The notes under the pieces are model-generated. The model did not search any database and was not told the origin of the DNA. It saw only the letters and a program-made list of their open reading frames with translations. Of a stretch of 64,000 nucleotides of DNA, positions 25,850-34,225 are shown piece by piece. Position 1 is the stretch's first letter; each line of letters starts with the position of its first letter. This stretch comes from Microtetraspora sp. NBRC 16547 (GTDB lineage: Bacteria > Actinomycetota > Actinomycetes > Streptosporangiales > Streptosporangiaceae): NCBI RefSeq assembly GCF_030268965.1, contig NZ_BSSE01000002.1:124001-188000 (forward strand), read 5' to 3'. The position numbers were made by a program, and so were the translations under genes.

Positions 25850-26089
25850 ATGACAGATCCGCTGGGTCGGCGCGGGCAGGCGCTCAGCTATCAGGAGGAA
25901 ATAGAGCCGGGCCTGTTCACCCAGGTTCGGACCGTGGTCGATCCCAGCACCGGCCTGCTTCTTGCCCAGGTGAGGACGAACACAACCACGCTCGCGAACG
26001 GGCGGCAGGCGGAGCTTCGTGTCTCCACCTCGTACCAGGTGGTCGACTGGACCGACGAACGCCCAGAACTGCCCGCGCGCCGGGACTGA
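25850..26089 (+). CDS. small hypothetical protein
   Basis: A 79-residue soluble protein (MTDPLGRRGQALSYQ... to ...PELPARRD), acidic with a beta-rich look (GLFTQVRTVVDPSTGLLLAQVRT, STSYQVVDWTDE). I recognise no family. A purine-rich GAGGGGGA lies just before ATG 25850; a longer frame starts at ATG 25793. A strong hairpin terminator lies about 145 bp downstream. It may be a real orphan gene, but evidence is limited to coding-like composition and the ribosome site. Confidence 0.45.
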   Translation: MTDPLGRRGQALSYQEEIEPGLFTQVRTVVDPSTGLLLAQVRTNTTTLANGRQAELRVSTSYQVVDWTDERPELPARRD

Positions 26090-26233
26090 ACCACTCGTCA
26101 GCAGGCACGCGTGCCCGCCGCGGCCGGTGCCCGGGGCACTGACCGGTTGTCTGGGAACTCAAACATGCGGAGCGACGCGGGCGGGGAGGGGCCGTGTGAA
26201 CGGCTCATGCGGCTTGGGCTGACACTGTCCGAT

Positions 26234-26270
26234 GCCCCTGTCACCTCTGCTCAGGGAGGTGACAGGGGCT
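26234..26270. terminator. hairpin terminator
   Basis: A perfect 14-bp stem GCCCCTGTCACCTC (26234-26247) / GAGGTGACAGGGGC (26256-26269), 8-nt loop, followed by TTTCGTC. It separates the small hypothetical gene from the convergent DUF5996 gene. A smaller GCCGT-GTGA-ACGGC hairpin lies at 26191-26204. Confidence 0.9.
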
Positions 26271-26274
26271 TTCG

Positions 26275-27237
26275 TCATGCCGGGCGTTGCGGCGGGGCCT
26301 GACCTTCAGCGCGCAGCGCGACCGGATCGGTGACGCCTCCGGGGCAGTAGGTGGTCGCGACGTCCCATCCGGCCCGCCGGGCGCCCGCCTCGTACGCGCT
26401 GCGGAGGAAGTCGAGCACGGTCCCGCGCGGGTCGGCGGCGGCGCGGGCGTCCGCGTAGGTCAGGATCGCCAGGTGGCTGCCCCGCAGCGGCATCCACCGC
26501 GCCTCGGGCGGGCGGAGCGGCTCCTGCTCCAGGCCCGGCGGCTCCGGCGCGGTGTAGGAGTAGAAGGCCGGTTCGGGCAGGTTCGGGTCGCCGAACCAGA
26601 ATCCCGCGCTGATCACCTCTCGTGAGTACGCCTCACGGGTCACCACGTCGACCTCCGGCCCCTCGTCCACGCGGCGCTCGGAGAATCGGGTGACCGCGAT
26701 GTCGAAGGTGTGCCAGAAATGGTGGACCGGGCTGATCTTCCCGGAGAAGTCCGCCGAGAAGCGTTCGAGCACCTGCGCGACCTGGCTGAGGACCTGCCAG
26801 TAGCGGGTGACCATGGTCGTGTCGTAGGCCCGGTGGACGGTGTCCTCGGCGAAGGGGATGTGGTCCTCAAGATCGAACGGCGTCGCTCGGATGGACACGT
26901 CGATGCCGAGCCGGTCCAACTCGCCGAACAGCTCGTGGTAGAACGACGCGACCGAATGGCCGGGCATCGAGAACGAGGCGGTGCGGCCGTCGATCGTGTT
27001 CACCACGAGTCTGTGGTCGACGAAGTCGAAGTCGATGGCGAACACGGGGGAGTCGCCCAGCCCGCCCATCGGGCGCGTGGTGACGCCCCGCCCGGTCAGG
27101 TGGAAGGGGACGTTCCACCAGTGGTTGCGGCGGACGCCCGCGGCCAGCCGTATCTTGCCCACGATCTGGGCGAACCTGTGGACCGTCGCCTTGCTGTCGG
27201 CCCAGGCCTCCAGCGGGATGTCCGGGAAGATCTCCAT
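26275..27237 (-). CDS. DUF5996 family protein
   Basis: A 320-residue soluble protein of unknown function. Family landmarks are RFAQIVGKIRLAAGVRRNHWWNVP, FAIDFDFVDHRLVVNT, a central IPFAEDTVHRAYDTTMVTRYW and SPVHHFWHTFDIAVTRFSERR, rich in His and Trp. DUF5996 proteins are widespread in soil bacteria without known activity. ATG 27237 has AGGAG six bases upstream; GTG 27246 would overlap that site. The gene ends five bases after a bidirectional terminator. No neighbour hints at its role. Confidence 0.85.
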   Translation of the reverse strand: MEIFPDIPLEAWADSKATVHRFAQIVGKIRLAAGVRRNHWWNVPFHLTGRGVTTRPMGGLGDSPVFAIDFDFVDHRLVVNTIDGRTASFSMPGHSVASFYHELFGELDRLGIDVSIRATPFDLEDHIPFAEDTVHRAYDTTMVTRYWQVLSQVAQVLERFSADFSGKISPVHHFWHTFDIAVTRFSERRVDEGPEVDVVTREAYSREVISAGFWFGDPNLPEPAFYSYTAPEPPGLEQEPLRPPEARWMPLRGSHLAILTYADARAAADPRGTVLDFLRSAYEAGARRAGWDVATTYCPGGVTDPVALRAEGQAPPQRPA

Positions 27238-27579
27238 GGGGCGCACTCCTTCACCCGGTTAAACCACACTCGGGGCATCCCCTGGAGTGTGCCACGGCAA
27301 GGCCATCGCAGGGGACCGCGATGTTCTACTGCTGTGGGTTTCCGCCTCGTGCCGGTGACCGGGCGGGGGGAGTTGGTGCGAAACGACCGATCTTCATCGC
27401 ATGTTCGCGCTGTTGACGGGCTGCATTTCGGGGCGCTTGGCAGTGCGGCCGTAGCCGGAGGAGTGGCCTTGGATACGGCGGAGCTTCGGGAGCCCTGGGC
27501 CGTCAGCGGCGCGGGATCCTACTTTCGTCAGGGGTGGTTGTGGCGGATCGCCAGATCTTTCGGAGGCTGCCGATTTCTA
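27238..27579. other. intergenic region, divergent promoters
   Basis: About 340 bp separating the divergent DUF5996 and serine-hydrolase genes. A frame is open through it, but composition and lack of homology argue against coding. I see no repeat, RNA or clear operator; promoters for both neighbours must lie here. Confidence 0.4.
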
Positions 27580-29109
27580 GTGTCTCCTTCCGTGAATCGG
27601 AAGCTCATCACCTTTGCCCGGCGGACCGGCCTGGCTGTGTCTCTCGCCGTGTCTCTCGCCGTGTCCCCCTTGACCTTGTCCCTCGCCGTGGCCCCCACCG
27701 CGGCCACCGCCGTATCTCGGCCGGTCTCGGCGGCCGTGCCCTCCGACGGTGAGCCGTCCCCGGCCGCCATCGACGCCTACCTCGCCAAGGCCATGGAATC
27801 CATGGCTCTGCCCGGGATGTCCGTCGTCGTGACCCACAACGGGAAGATCGTGCACGCCGCCGGGTACGGGCACGATTCGGCGGGCGAGCCCGTCACCGAG
27901 AACACCCCGATGCGCGTCGCCTCGGTCAGCAAGTCGTTCACCGCCATGGCCGTCATGACCCTGGTCGACGACGGCAGGCTCTCGCTGGACGAGCCGGTAG
28001 CCGAGCAACTGCCCGAGTTCCGCCTGGCCGACCCGCGCGCCCGCGGCATCACGCTGCGGCACCTGCTGAACCAGACCTCGGGCCTCTCCGACGGCACCGT
28101 CGACATCCGCGCGGCGGAGTCCGCGACGACCCTCGCCGGCTACGTGGCCGCGCTGCGCGGCGGCACCCTGGCCGCCGCCCCCGGCACCCGCTGGGCGTAC
28201 TGCAACGTCAACTACGAGGTGGCCGCCCGGCTGGTCGAGGTCGCGGGCGGCATGAGCTTCGGCGAGTACATGAAGCAGCGGGTCTTCGGGCCGCTCGGCA
28301 TGACCGGCAGCGCCGTCGGCGATCAGGAGATCACGCCGTCCAAGGGGTTCAACTCGTTGTTCGGGGCGTGGGTGCCGCGGCCGGAGCTGCGCGACTTCCT
28401 CTACGGCGGCGGCGCGGGCGGCGTCGTCACCGACGCGGCCGACATGGGCAAGTGGCTGATCAGCCAGACCGGCGACGGCACCCAACTGGTGCAGCCGGAC
28501 AGCCTGAAGACCATGCACACCTCCTCCGGCGTACGCGACTACGGCATGGGCTGGGGCCGGGAGACGGTGGACGGCGCCGACCTGCTCGTGCACTCGGGCA
28601 ACCTGTTCACGTACACCGCCGTGGAGGCGATCGCCCCGGACACGGGGTACGGCTTCGCCGTCATGACCAACGGCGCCGGCCTCTACGACGACGTCTACGA
28701 CGTGCTCACCGGGCTCGTGGCGATGAGCCGGGGCGGGACTCCGGAGGTGCCGGGCGGCAGTCGGCAGCAGGTCGAACTGGTCCTGGGGCTGATCGCGCTG
28801 GCCGCGGCGGGGCTGGGGGTGCTCGGCGTGCTGCGGTCGCGCCGCTGGGCGAGTCGGCGCATGGGGAGTCCCGCCTGGCGGGTCGGGCTCCGCCTGGTCC
28901 CGGCGCTGCTGCCGGTGCTGCTGTTCGCGCTGTACCGGGATCTGATCTCGTTCCTGATGAACGGCCGGACCGTCACGTGGGAGCAGCTCACCTACTCCGC
29001 CGCGCCCATGACGATCACCTTCGCCGTCGCGGCCGCGGCGGGCGCGGCCACCGTCGTGACGCGGCTGCTCAGACTGCGCGAATCGCGATCGGTAGTCTCA
29101 TCGCGGTGA
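27580..29109 (+). CDS. membrane-anchored serine hydrolase (class C beta-lactamase/PBP-like)
   Basis: A 509-residue protein: Sec signal peptide (about residues 1-50), a serine beta-lactamase-family domain, then three C-terminal hydrophobic helices (from about residue 395). Catalytic motifs are S115-V-S-K118 (SxxK), Y-C-N in the YxN position and HSGN as the third motif. Family members are D-Ala-D-Ala peptidases, esterases or beta-lactamases; the exact activity is unclear. A 12-nt direct repeat (27637-27660) encodes part of the signal peptide. GTG 27580 is preferred; GTG 27592 is possible. Its stop overlaps the kinase start, so it heads a two-component operon. Confidence 0.88.
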   Translation: MSPSVNRKLITFARRTGLAVSLAVSLAVSPLTLSLAVAPTAATAVSRPVSAAVPSDGEPSPAAIDAYLAKAMESMALPGMSVVVTHNGKIVHAAGYGHDSAGEPVTENTPMRVASVSKSFTAMAVMTLVDDGRLSLDEPVAEQLPEFRLADPRARGITLRHLLNQTSGLSDGTVDIRAAESATTLAGYVAALRGGTLAAAPGTRWAYCNVNYEVAARLVEVAGGMSFGEYMKQRVFGPLGMTGSAVGDQEITPSKGFNSLFGAWVPRPELRDFLYGGGAGGVVTDAADMGKWLISQTGDGTQLVQPDSLKTMHTSSGVRDYGMGWGRETVDGADLLVHSGNLFTYTAVEAIAPDTGYGFAVMTNGAGLYDDVYDVLTGLVAMSRGGTPEVPGGSRQQVELVLGLIALAAAGLGVLGVLRSRRWASRRMGSPAWRVGLRLVPALLPVLLFALYRDLISFLMNGRTVTWEQLTYSAAPMTITFAVAAAAGAATVVTRLLRLRESRSVVSSR

Positions 29110-30137
29110 GAAACCGTGTGATCCTGGCGGTGATCGCCGAGATCAGCGTCGTCAACGGGCTGCGCCTCGACGACGTCCCGCCGTGGCGGCAGCTTCTGTT
29201 CGCCGTGCTGGCCGTCGCCGCCTACCTCCATGGACGTCACCTGCCCGAACGGCGCGACTGGCTGCTGCTTGCCGTCGCCGCGACGCCCGGGGCGGTCTTC
29301 GTCGTGCTGGACTTCTGGGAGGGCGTCACGGCACTGATGGCCCTCGGCCTCTTCGTGGTGCTGCCGTGGCTCGCCGGACGCTTCCGGCGGCAGCAGGCCG
29401 AACTGGTGCTGGCGGGCCGGGAACGGGTGGCCCGGCTCGAACGCGAGCAGGAGCTGATCGCCGAACGCGCCCGGCTCCGGGAACGCGCCCGCATCGCCGC
29501 CGACATGCACGACTCGCTCGGTCACGAACTGGCGCTGATCGCGCTGCGCGCCGGAGCGCTGGAACTCGCCGCCGACATGACCGAGCCGAACCGGGAGGCG
29601 GTGGCACGACTGCGGGCGTCCGCGGTCACCGCGACCGACCGGCTCCGCCGTACGGTCGGAGTGCTGCGGGAGACCGGCGCCGCCCCCGCGGACGTGACCG
29701 GAGGGGCGGGCGACGTGGCGAGCCGGACGCCGACTCAGCCGCCGGACGAGACCGTCGAGGCACTGGTGGATCGCGCGCGAGACGCCGGGATGGCGGTCGA
29801 GTTCCGGCACGACGGGGAGCCGGCGGCGCTGCCTCCCCTGGTGGACAGGGCCGTCCACCGGGTGGTGCAGGAGTCGCTGACCAACGCCGCCCGGCACGCG
29901 CCCGGCGCGGACGTGCTCGTCCATGTCGAGCGGTCCGCCCAGGCGGTCGCGGTCACGGTGCGCAACTCCGCGGCTCGCGACGAGCCCGGGCCGTCCGGCG
30001 GCGGCAGCGGCCTAGCGGGTCTGCGCGAGCGGGTACGGCTGCTCGGCGGCACGCTGCGCGCGGGACCGCACGAGGGCGGATTCGCCGTGACGGCACGGTT
30101 TCCAAGCGGCCAGGGAGAAAGCGAGGTGAGCCGGTGA
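29106..30137 (+). CDS. NarL-type sensor histidine kinase
   Basis: A 343-residue kinase with three or four N-terminal membrane helices, a charged coiled-coil linker (RRQQAELVLAGRERVARLER...) and the HisKA_3 dimerisation helix, phospho-acceptor H135 in ARIAADMHDSLGHEL. The ATPase domain shows VVQESLTNAARHAPGA (N-box) and GGGSGLAGLRERV (G-box). No large sensor domain, so it probably senses a membrane-associated cue. Its GTG start overlaps the hydrolase stop by 4 nt and its end overlaps the regulator by 4 nt. Confidence 0.93.
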   Translation: MRNRVILAVIAEISVVNGLRLDDVPPWRQLLFAVLAVAAYLHGRHLPERRDWLLLAVAATPGAVFVVLDFWEGVTALMALGLFVVLPWLAGRFRRQQAELVLAGRERVARLEREQELIAERARLRERARIAADMHDSLGHELALIALRAGALELAADMTEPNREAVARLRASAVTATDRLRRTVGVLRETGAAPADVTGGAGDVASRTPTQPPDETVEALVDRARDAGMAVEFRHDGEPAALPPLVDRAVHRVVQESLTNAARHAPGADVLVHVERSAQAVAVTVRNSAARDEPGPSGGGSGLAGLRERVRLLGGTLRAGPHEGGFAVTARFPSGQGESEVSR

Positions 30138-30796
30138 TCCGGGTGGTGCTGGCCGACGACGAGCCCATGATCCGGGTGGGGGTGCGGTCGATCCTGACCA
30201 CGGACCCGGAGATCGAAGTGGTCGCCGAGGCCGCGGACGGGCGCGAGGCGGTCGAGCTGGTGCGCGCGCACCGGCCCGACATCGCGATGCTCGACATCCG
30301 CATGCCCCGGCTCGACGGGCTGTCCGCCGTCGCCGAGCTGCGCGCCGCCGTACCCGACGTCGCGATCATCGTGCTGACCACGTTCGACGAGGACGAGTAC
30401 GTCTCCCGAGCGCTCGCCGAGGGCGCCGCCGGTTTCCTGCTCAAGGCCGCCGACCCGCGCGAGCTGATCATCGGGGTGCGGGCGGTCGCCGACGGCGCGG
30501 CGTACCTGTCGCCGAGGATCGCGCAGAAGGTCATCGCACGCCTGGGCGGCGGCCGGCTCTCCAGGGCGGACACCGCGCGCAGGCACGCGGAGACGCTGAC
30601 GCCGCGCGAGCGCGAGGTGCTCGCCCTCGTCGGCCGGGGCCTGTCCAACCAGGACATCGGCCGCGAGCTCTTCCTCTCGGAGGGCACCGTCAAGTCCCAC
30701 GTCAGCGCGATCCTGCTCCGGCTCGGTCTGAACAACCGCGTCCAGGCCGCGATCGTCGCCTACGAGGCCGGCCTGGCACACGCCGACCCGGGCTGA
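30134..30796 (+). CDS. NarL/LuxR-family response regulator
   Basis: A 220-residue regulator: receiver domain with acidic pocket ADDE (residues 7-10), phospho-acceptor D54 in AMLDIRMPRLDG, the conserved switch Thr in VLTTFDEDEY and Lys in FLLKAADP, followed by a GerE/LuxR helix-turn-helix (LTPREREVLALVGRGLSNQDIGRELFLSEGTVKSH). It is the cognate partner of the kinase with which it overlaps. Targets unknown; autoregulation of the hydrolase operon is plausible. Confidence 0.95.
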   Translation: MIRVVLADDEPMIRVGVRSILTTDPEIEVVAEAADGREAVELVRAHRPDIAMLDIRMPRLDGLSAVAELRAAVPDVAIIVLTTFDEDEYVSRALAEGAAGFLLKAADPRELIIGVRAVADGAAYLSPRIAQKVIARLGGGRLSRADTARRHAETLTPREREVLALVGRGLSNQDIGRELFLSEGTVKSHVSAILLRLGLNNRVQAAIVAYEAGLAHADPG

Positions 30797-30826
30797 CCGC
30801 CGCGACGATCAAGCGACCTGATCGGT

Positions 30827-31543
30827 TCAGGATCGGCCGCTGTGCCGGTGCTGCCGGGGATAGCGGCGGTGGTGGGCGAAGCCGAGCACGGCCATCGCGA
30901 TCCAGGCGAAGAAGAGCAGCTTGAGCGCGGCGAACAGCGGCCAGGTCACCCCGGACACCAGCGCCGCGGTGACGAGGCCCGCGACGATCAGGAAGGCGAC
31001 CGGCGGCGGGCCGCCGCGGCGCCTGCCGTATGGTCCGCGTCGTGCCTCGGCCGCGTGGCGGCTCCACAGGAAGGGGCCGTGGCCCCACGGGCCGGGCCTG
31101 TGCCCCGGTCCACGGGCCGCCCACGGGGCGAGGCCGGGGCCGCCCAGGGTCCACGGGCGGTGGCCGGTCCCGGCGTCCCGCGGGCCGTGTTCCGGCTGGT
31201 CGGCGGCCCAGGGAAGGTGACCCGCCCCGCCGGGGCGCCCCCGGTGGCCGGGAGCCCAGCGGGCTCCCTCCTGTCCGCCGCCCGGCTCCCGGCCGTACCC
31301 GCCGGGCAGGTCGGCGGTCACCCGGCGCAGGTCGCCCTCGGTTTTCGCGGCGAGCGTGGCGTCGAGGCGCTCGTCCAGCTCCTCGCGGGTGATGCGGCCC
31401 TGGGCGAACGCGTCGTGCAGCGCTCCGGTCACCTCGTCGCGCTCGCGGTCCCCGATGCGGAGTCCGTCACGCGGTGCCGGCTCCGGCTGGGACGTCGAAG
31501 GCCTTTCCGGCCGCGAAGAAGACGGCTGCTCGGAGAAAGACAT
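30827..31543 (-). CDS. DUF1707 (SHOCT-like) membrane protein
   Basis: A 238-residue protein: disordered Ser/Pro start, a DUF1707 domain (LRIGDRERDEVTGALHDAFAQGRITREELDERLDATLAAKTEGDL), a long Gly/Pro/His/Trp-rich low-complexity segment (about residues 85-170), then two membrane helices (PPVAFLIVAGLVTAALVSGVTW and LKLLFFAWIAMAVLGFA). DUF1707 proteins often sit beside envelope-stress regulators. It follows the PadR gene on the same strand after 68 bp, so the regulator probably controls it. The low-complexity composition is like that of the PadR N-terminus. Confidence 0.82.
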   Translation of the reverse strand: MSFSEQPSSSRPERPSTSQPEPAPRDGLRIGDRERDEVTGALHDAFAQGRITREELDERLDATLAAKTEGDLRRVTADLPGGYGREPGGGQEGARWAPGHRGRPGGAGHLPWAADQPEHGPRDAGTGHRPWTLGGPGLAPWAARGPGHRPGPWGHGPFLWSRHAAEARRGPYGRRRGGPPPVAFLIVAGLVTAALVSGVTWPLFAALKLLFFAWIAMAVLGFAHHRRYPRQHRHSGRS

Positions 31544-31611
31544 GTCGATCACCTCACCTCGTCGTGCGGGAAACCCGCGGTGCGGTCCTGGGAGGAAGGG
31601 GACACCGCGCG

Positions 31612-32361
31612 TCACTCGTCCTCGGTGTCGCCGTCGGCCAGGATGTGGTAGAGCTTGCGGCGGGTCTCGACGAGCACCTGCCTGGCCTTGCTGACCTGGC
31701 TCTCGCTGCCGCTGTGCGCGATCTGGAACAGCGCCGAGGCGGCCTGGCGGGACAGGTCGAACAGCTCGTGCACGTCCTCCCCGATGTCCGGCGTCATCTC
31801 CTCCCAGGGAGCCCGGACCTCGTCCTGGTGCTCGGCGATGTAGGCCAGCCCGGCCTCGGTCAGGCGGAACGTCTTGCGCCCTTCGGCCTCGTCGGCGCGG
31901 ACCAGGCCCTCGTCGGTGAGCTGCTGGAGCGCGGGGTAGACCGCGCCGGGGCTGGGCTTCCAGCCGCCCTGGCTGCGCTGGGCGATCTCCTGGATGATCT
32001 GGTACCCGTTGCGGGGCTCCTCCGCGAGCAGGGCGAGGATCGCGGCGCGGACGTCGCCGCGCTTGGCCTTGCGCCCCCGGCCGAAGCCGCGCCCGCCGAA
32101 CGGGAAGCCCGGGCCGCCGAAGGGGCCGCCGGGACCGAAGCCGCCGCCGAAGGGGCCGCGCCCCCACGGTCCTCCGCGGTGCCGGCGCTCGTGCGCCCCT
32201 CCCTCGTCGTGCGGGCCGTGGTGGCCGTGCGGCGCTCCGCCGTGGTGGCCGGGGTTCCAGGTCGCGGCGCCGTGGCGCGCGGCCTCGCGGAGGGCTTCCC
32301 GCATCCCGTGGCCGATGTGGTGGAGGGCCCATGGCCCCCTCATCGCATGCGTGTGGTTCAC
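31612..32361 (-). CDS. PadR-family regulator with His/Gly-rich N-terminal extension
   Basis: A 249-residue regulator. The winged-helix PadR domain begins near residue 100: KRGDVRAAILALLAEEPRNGYQIIQEIAQRSQGGWKPSPGAVYPALQQLTDEGLV, followed by the C-terminal dimer helices. Ordinary PadR proteins start near this point. Here about 100 residues precede it, with 14 histidines in the first 61 residues and then a GGPWGRGPFGGGFGPGG run. GTG 32361 has AGGAG seven or eight bases upstream, so the extension is probably translated. Metal sensing is possible but unproven. TCGAT-type dyads lie in its promoter. Confidence 0.88.
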   Translation of the reverse strand: MNHTHAMRGPWALHHIGHGMREALREAARHGAATWNPGHHGGAPHGHHGPHDEGGAHERRHRGGPWGRGPFGGGFGPGGPFGGPGFPFGGRGFGRGRKAKRGDVRAAILALLAEEPRNGYQIIQEIAQRSQGGWKPSPGAVYPALQQLTDEGLVRADEAEGRKTFRLTEAGLAYIAEHQDEVRAPWEEMTPDIGEDVHELFDLSRQAASALFQIAHSGSESQVSKARQVLVETRRKLYHILADGDTEDE

Positions 32362-32380
32362 GTTCGTCTCCTGACGTTCT

Positions 32381-32420
32381 TTCGATTGTTCTTCGATGCT
32401 TCAACGATATATCGAGAACA
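32381..32420 (-). promoter_or_regulatory. probable PadR autoregulatory operator
   Basis: An AT-rich island with the palindrome CGATATATCG (32405-32414), nested in TCGAT...ATCGA half-sites (32382-32386, 32393-32397, 32411-32415) and an outer GTTCTTCGAT / ATCGAGAAC dyad. It lies just upstream of the padR GTG. Several PadR proteins bind such AT-centred palindromes at their own promoters. Confidence 0.5.
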
Positions 32421-32537
32421 TTACTGGAGCAATCCCTTAAATGCGACAGGCCGGTCCCGGGTGGGGGGGCGAAGTGGATCGACCCGGCGGGGCGAGGTCG
32501 CTATGCTGACACCATCTAAACGATTTTGGTGGTGTTG

Positions 32538-33902
32538 ATGATCGAGGATGGCGCGGTTGCCACCGGTACGGACGAAGTCGGGGCATCTGGCACGGGGAAC
32601 GGCGGTGCGAACCGGACGCACTCAGAGGCGCGGGAGCCGGTCGCCGGGCTGGGCGGACCGTCCCGGGCCCGCAGGAACGAGGTCGTGCTCGTCGCGTTCA
32701 CCGCGATGACCAACCTGGCGGACGGGGTCCTGAAGATCGTGTTGCCGCTGCTCGCCGTGCGGCTGGGCGGCTCGCCGGGCCAGGTCGCGCTGGTCGGCCT
32801 CACGCTCACGCTTCCGTGGCTGGTCGTGTCGCTGCCGGTGGGCGTGCTCGCCGACCGCGCGGACCGGCGCGTACTCGCCATCGGGGCCGACCTCGTCCGG
32901 CTCGCGGCCGCCGCGGGCCTGCTCGCCGCCGTCGCGGCCGACGCGAACTCGCTGCCCGTGCTGTACGCGTGCGGGCTGGTCGTCGGGGTCGCCGAGGTCG
33001 TCGCCAACACGGCGAGCGGAGCCCTGGTGCCCGCGGCCGTACCGGCGGAACGGCGGAGCCGGACCAACGCCTGGATCGCCGGGGCCGAGACGCTGGCCAA
33101 CGAGTTCTGCGGTCCCGCGGTGGGCGGGCTCCTCGTGGGTCTGGGAGCCGCGGTTGCGCTGGGCTCCGTGGTGGCGGCGTTCGCCATGGGTGCCGTGCTC
33201 ATCGCCATGCTGGTCGGCCGATTCCGCCCCGTCCCCGCCTCGCCGGGCTGTACCGGGGAAGGGGGCGGCGCGCCGTCCGGCGCCGGTGGCGTGGTCGCGG
33301 AGATCCGGGAGGGGCTCGCTTTCGTGTGGGGGCATCGCCTGCTGCGCACCCTCACGTTGACGATCGCCGTGCTCGCCGCGTCCTGGAGCGCGTGGCTGGC
33401 GCTGCTGCCGTCCTACGCCGCCTCGGTGCTGGAGGCGGACGCCGCCGGGTACGGATTCCTGATCAGTGCGATTGGACTGGGCGGGCTGGCGGGCGCGGGG
33501 CTGGTCACCGTGATCAACCGCCTGCTGGGTGTCCGGTGGGCGCTCTTCGCCGACCTCGTCGGGACGTTCCTCATGATGGGCGTGCCCGCGATCTTCCCGG
33601 CGGCCTGGGCGGTGGCGGCCGGGGCCTTCGCCGGGGGGATGGGCGGCACACTCTGGACGGTCAACTCCCGCACGATCGCGCAGGCGCTCGTGCCCGACCG
33701 CCTCCTCGGCAGGTACGGCGCGGCGGCCCGGTTGCTCGGCTGGGGAACGCTCCCGCTGGGCGCAGGCCTCGGCGGGCTACTCGCGGAGATCTTCGGGCTC
33801 CGGACGGCCTTCGCGCTGTTCGCCGTGACGGTGGCGATGCTTCCGATCCCGTTCCTGCGGACCGTTACAACGGTGGAACTGGCCAGGTCATCAGGGTCGT
33901 GA
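32538..33902 (+). CDS. MFS transporter (EntS/MFS_3-like)
   Basis: A 454-residue major facilitator protein with about 11-12 helices. It shows the MFS motif A-like loop VGVLADRADRRVL after helix 2, and the second half begins WGHRLLRTLTLTIAV. The closest type is the MFS_3/enterobactin-exporter-like group, which exports siderophores, macrolides or unknown compounds. The preferred start is ATG 32538; TTG/GTG codons at 32526-32535 are possible. It is divergent from padR with about 175 bp between, so PadR could also regulate it. Confidence 0.88.
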   Translation: MIEDGAVATGTDEVGASGTGNGGANRTHSEAREPVAGLGGPSRARRNEVVLVAFTAMTNLADGVLKIVLPLLAVRLGGSPGQVALVGLTLTLPWLVVSLPVGVLADRADRRVLAIGADLVRLAAAAGLLAAVAADANSLPVLYACGLVVGVAEVVANTASGALVPAAVPAERRSRTNAWIAGAETLANEFCGPAVGGLLVGLGAAVALGSVVAAFAMGAVLIAMLVGRFRPVPASPGCTGEGGGAPSGAGGVVAEIREGLAFVWGHRLLRTLTLTIAVLAASWSAWLALLPSYAASVLEADAAGYGFLISAIGLGGLAGAGLVTVINRLLGVRWALFADLVGTFLMMGVPAIFPAAWAVAAGAFAGGMGGTLWTVNSRTIAQALVPDRLLGRYGAAARLLGWGTLPLGAGLGGLLAEIFGLRTAFALFAVTVAMLPIPFLRTVTTVELARSSGS

Positions 33903-34225
33903 CCTAGATCACAAGAAATCAGTGCGGAACGCGGGAACACGACCCGAGACCGAAGCGTTGCGACCAATAGACGGGATTGTTCTGCTCTGAGAGGGCTGGG
34001 GGGTGCTCTTGGAGCGGAACGATCCCGTCTTCATTTTCCGCTCCTTCTGAGGGGCTCGCTCGGGAGGCCGGCGGGCGTTGTCCCGTGCTCCTGAGAGTGC
34101 GGGCCCGAGAAGTCCCGGTCTGGTGCGCTCCCGGCCCATCGGATCCGCCGCATGGAACGCGCCACGCGCGATAAAGATCGATTTTGTCGGTGCTTTCCCG
34201 TAGCATTACCAGGCGTGATCTGGAC
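33903..34225. other. intergenic region holding a long imperfect hairpin
   Basis: A 323-bp gap. The only structure is an inverted repeat, GACGGGATTGTTCTGCTCT (33970-33988) and GGAGCGGAACGATCCCGTC (34011-34029). It pairs over 19 positions, three of them G-U wobbles in RNA, with a 22-nt loop and a TTCATTTT tract behind it. It probably ends the MFS transcript. The remaining 190 bp up to the YdjM gene shows no gene. Confidence 0.6.

Noticed and set aside
26710-27579. Upstream extension of the serine-hydrolase frame to 26710
   Set aside because: It would overlap the DUF5996 gene and precede the signal peptide with non-homologous sequence.
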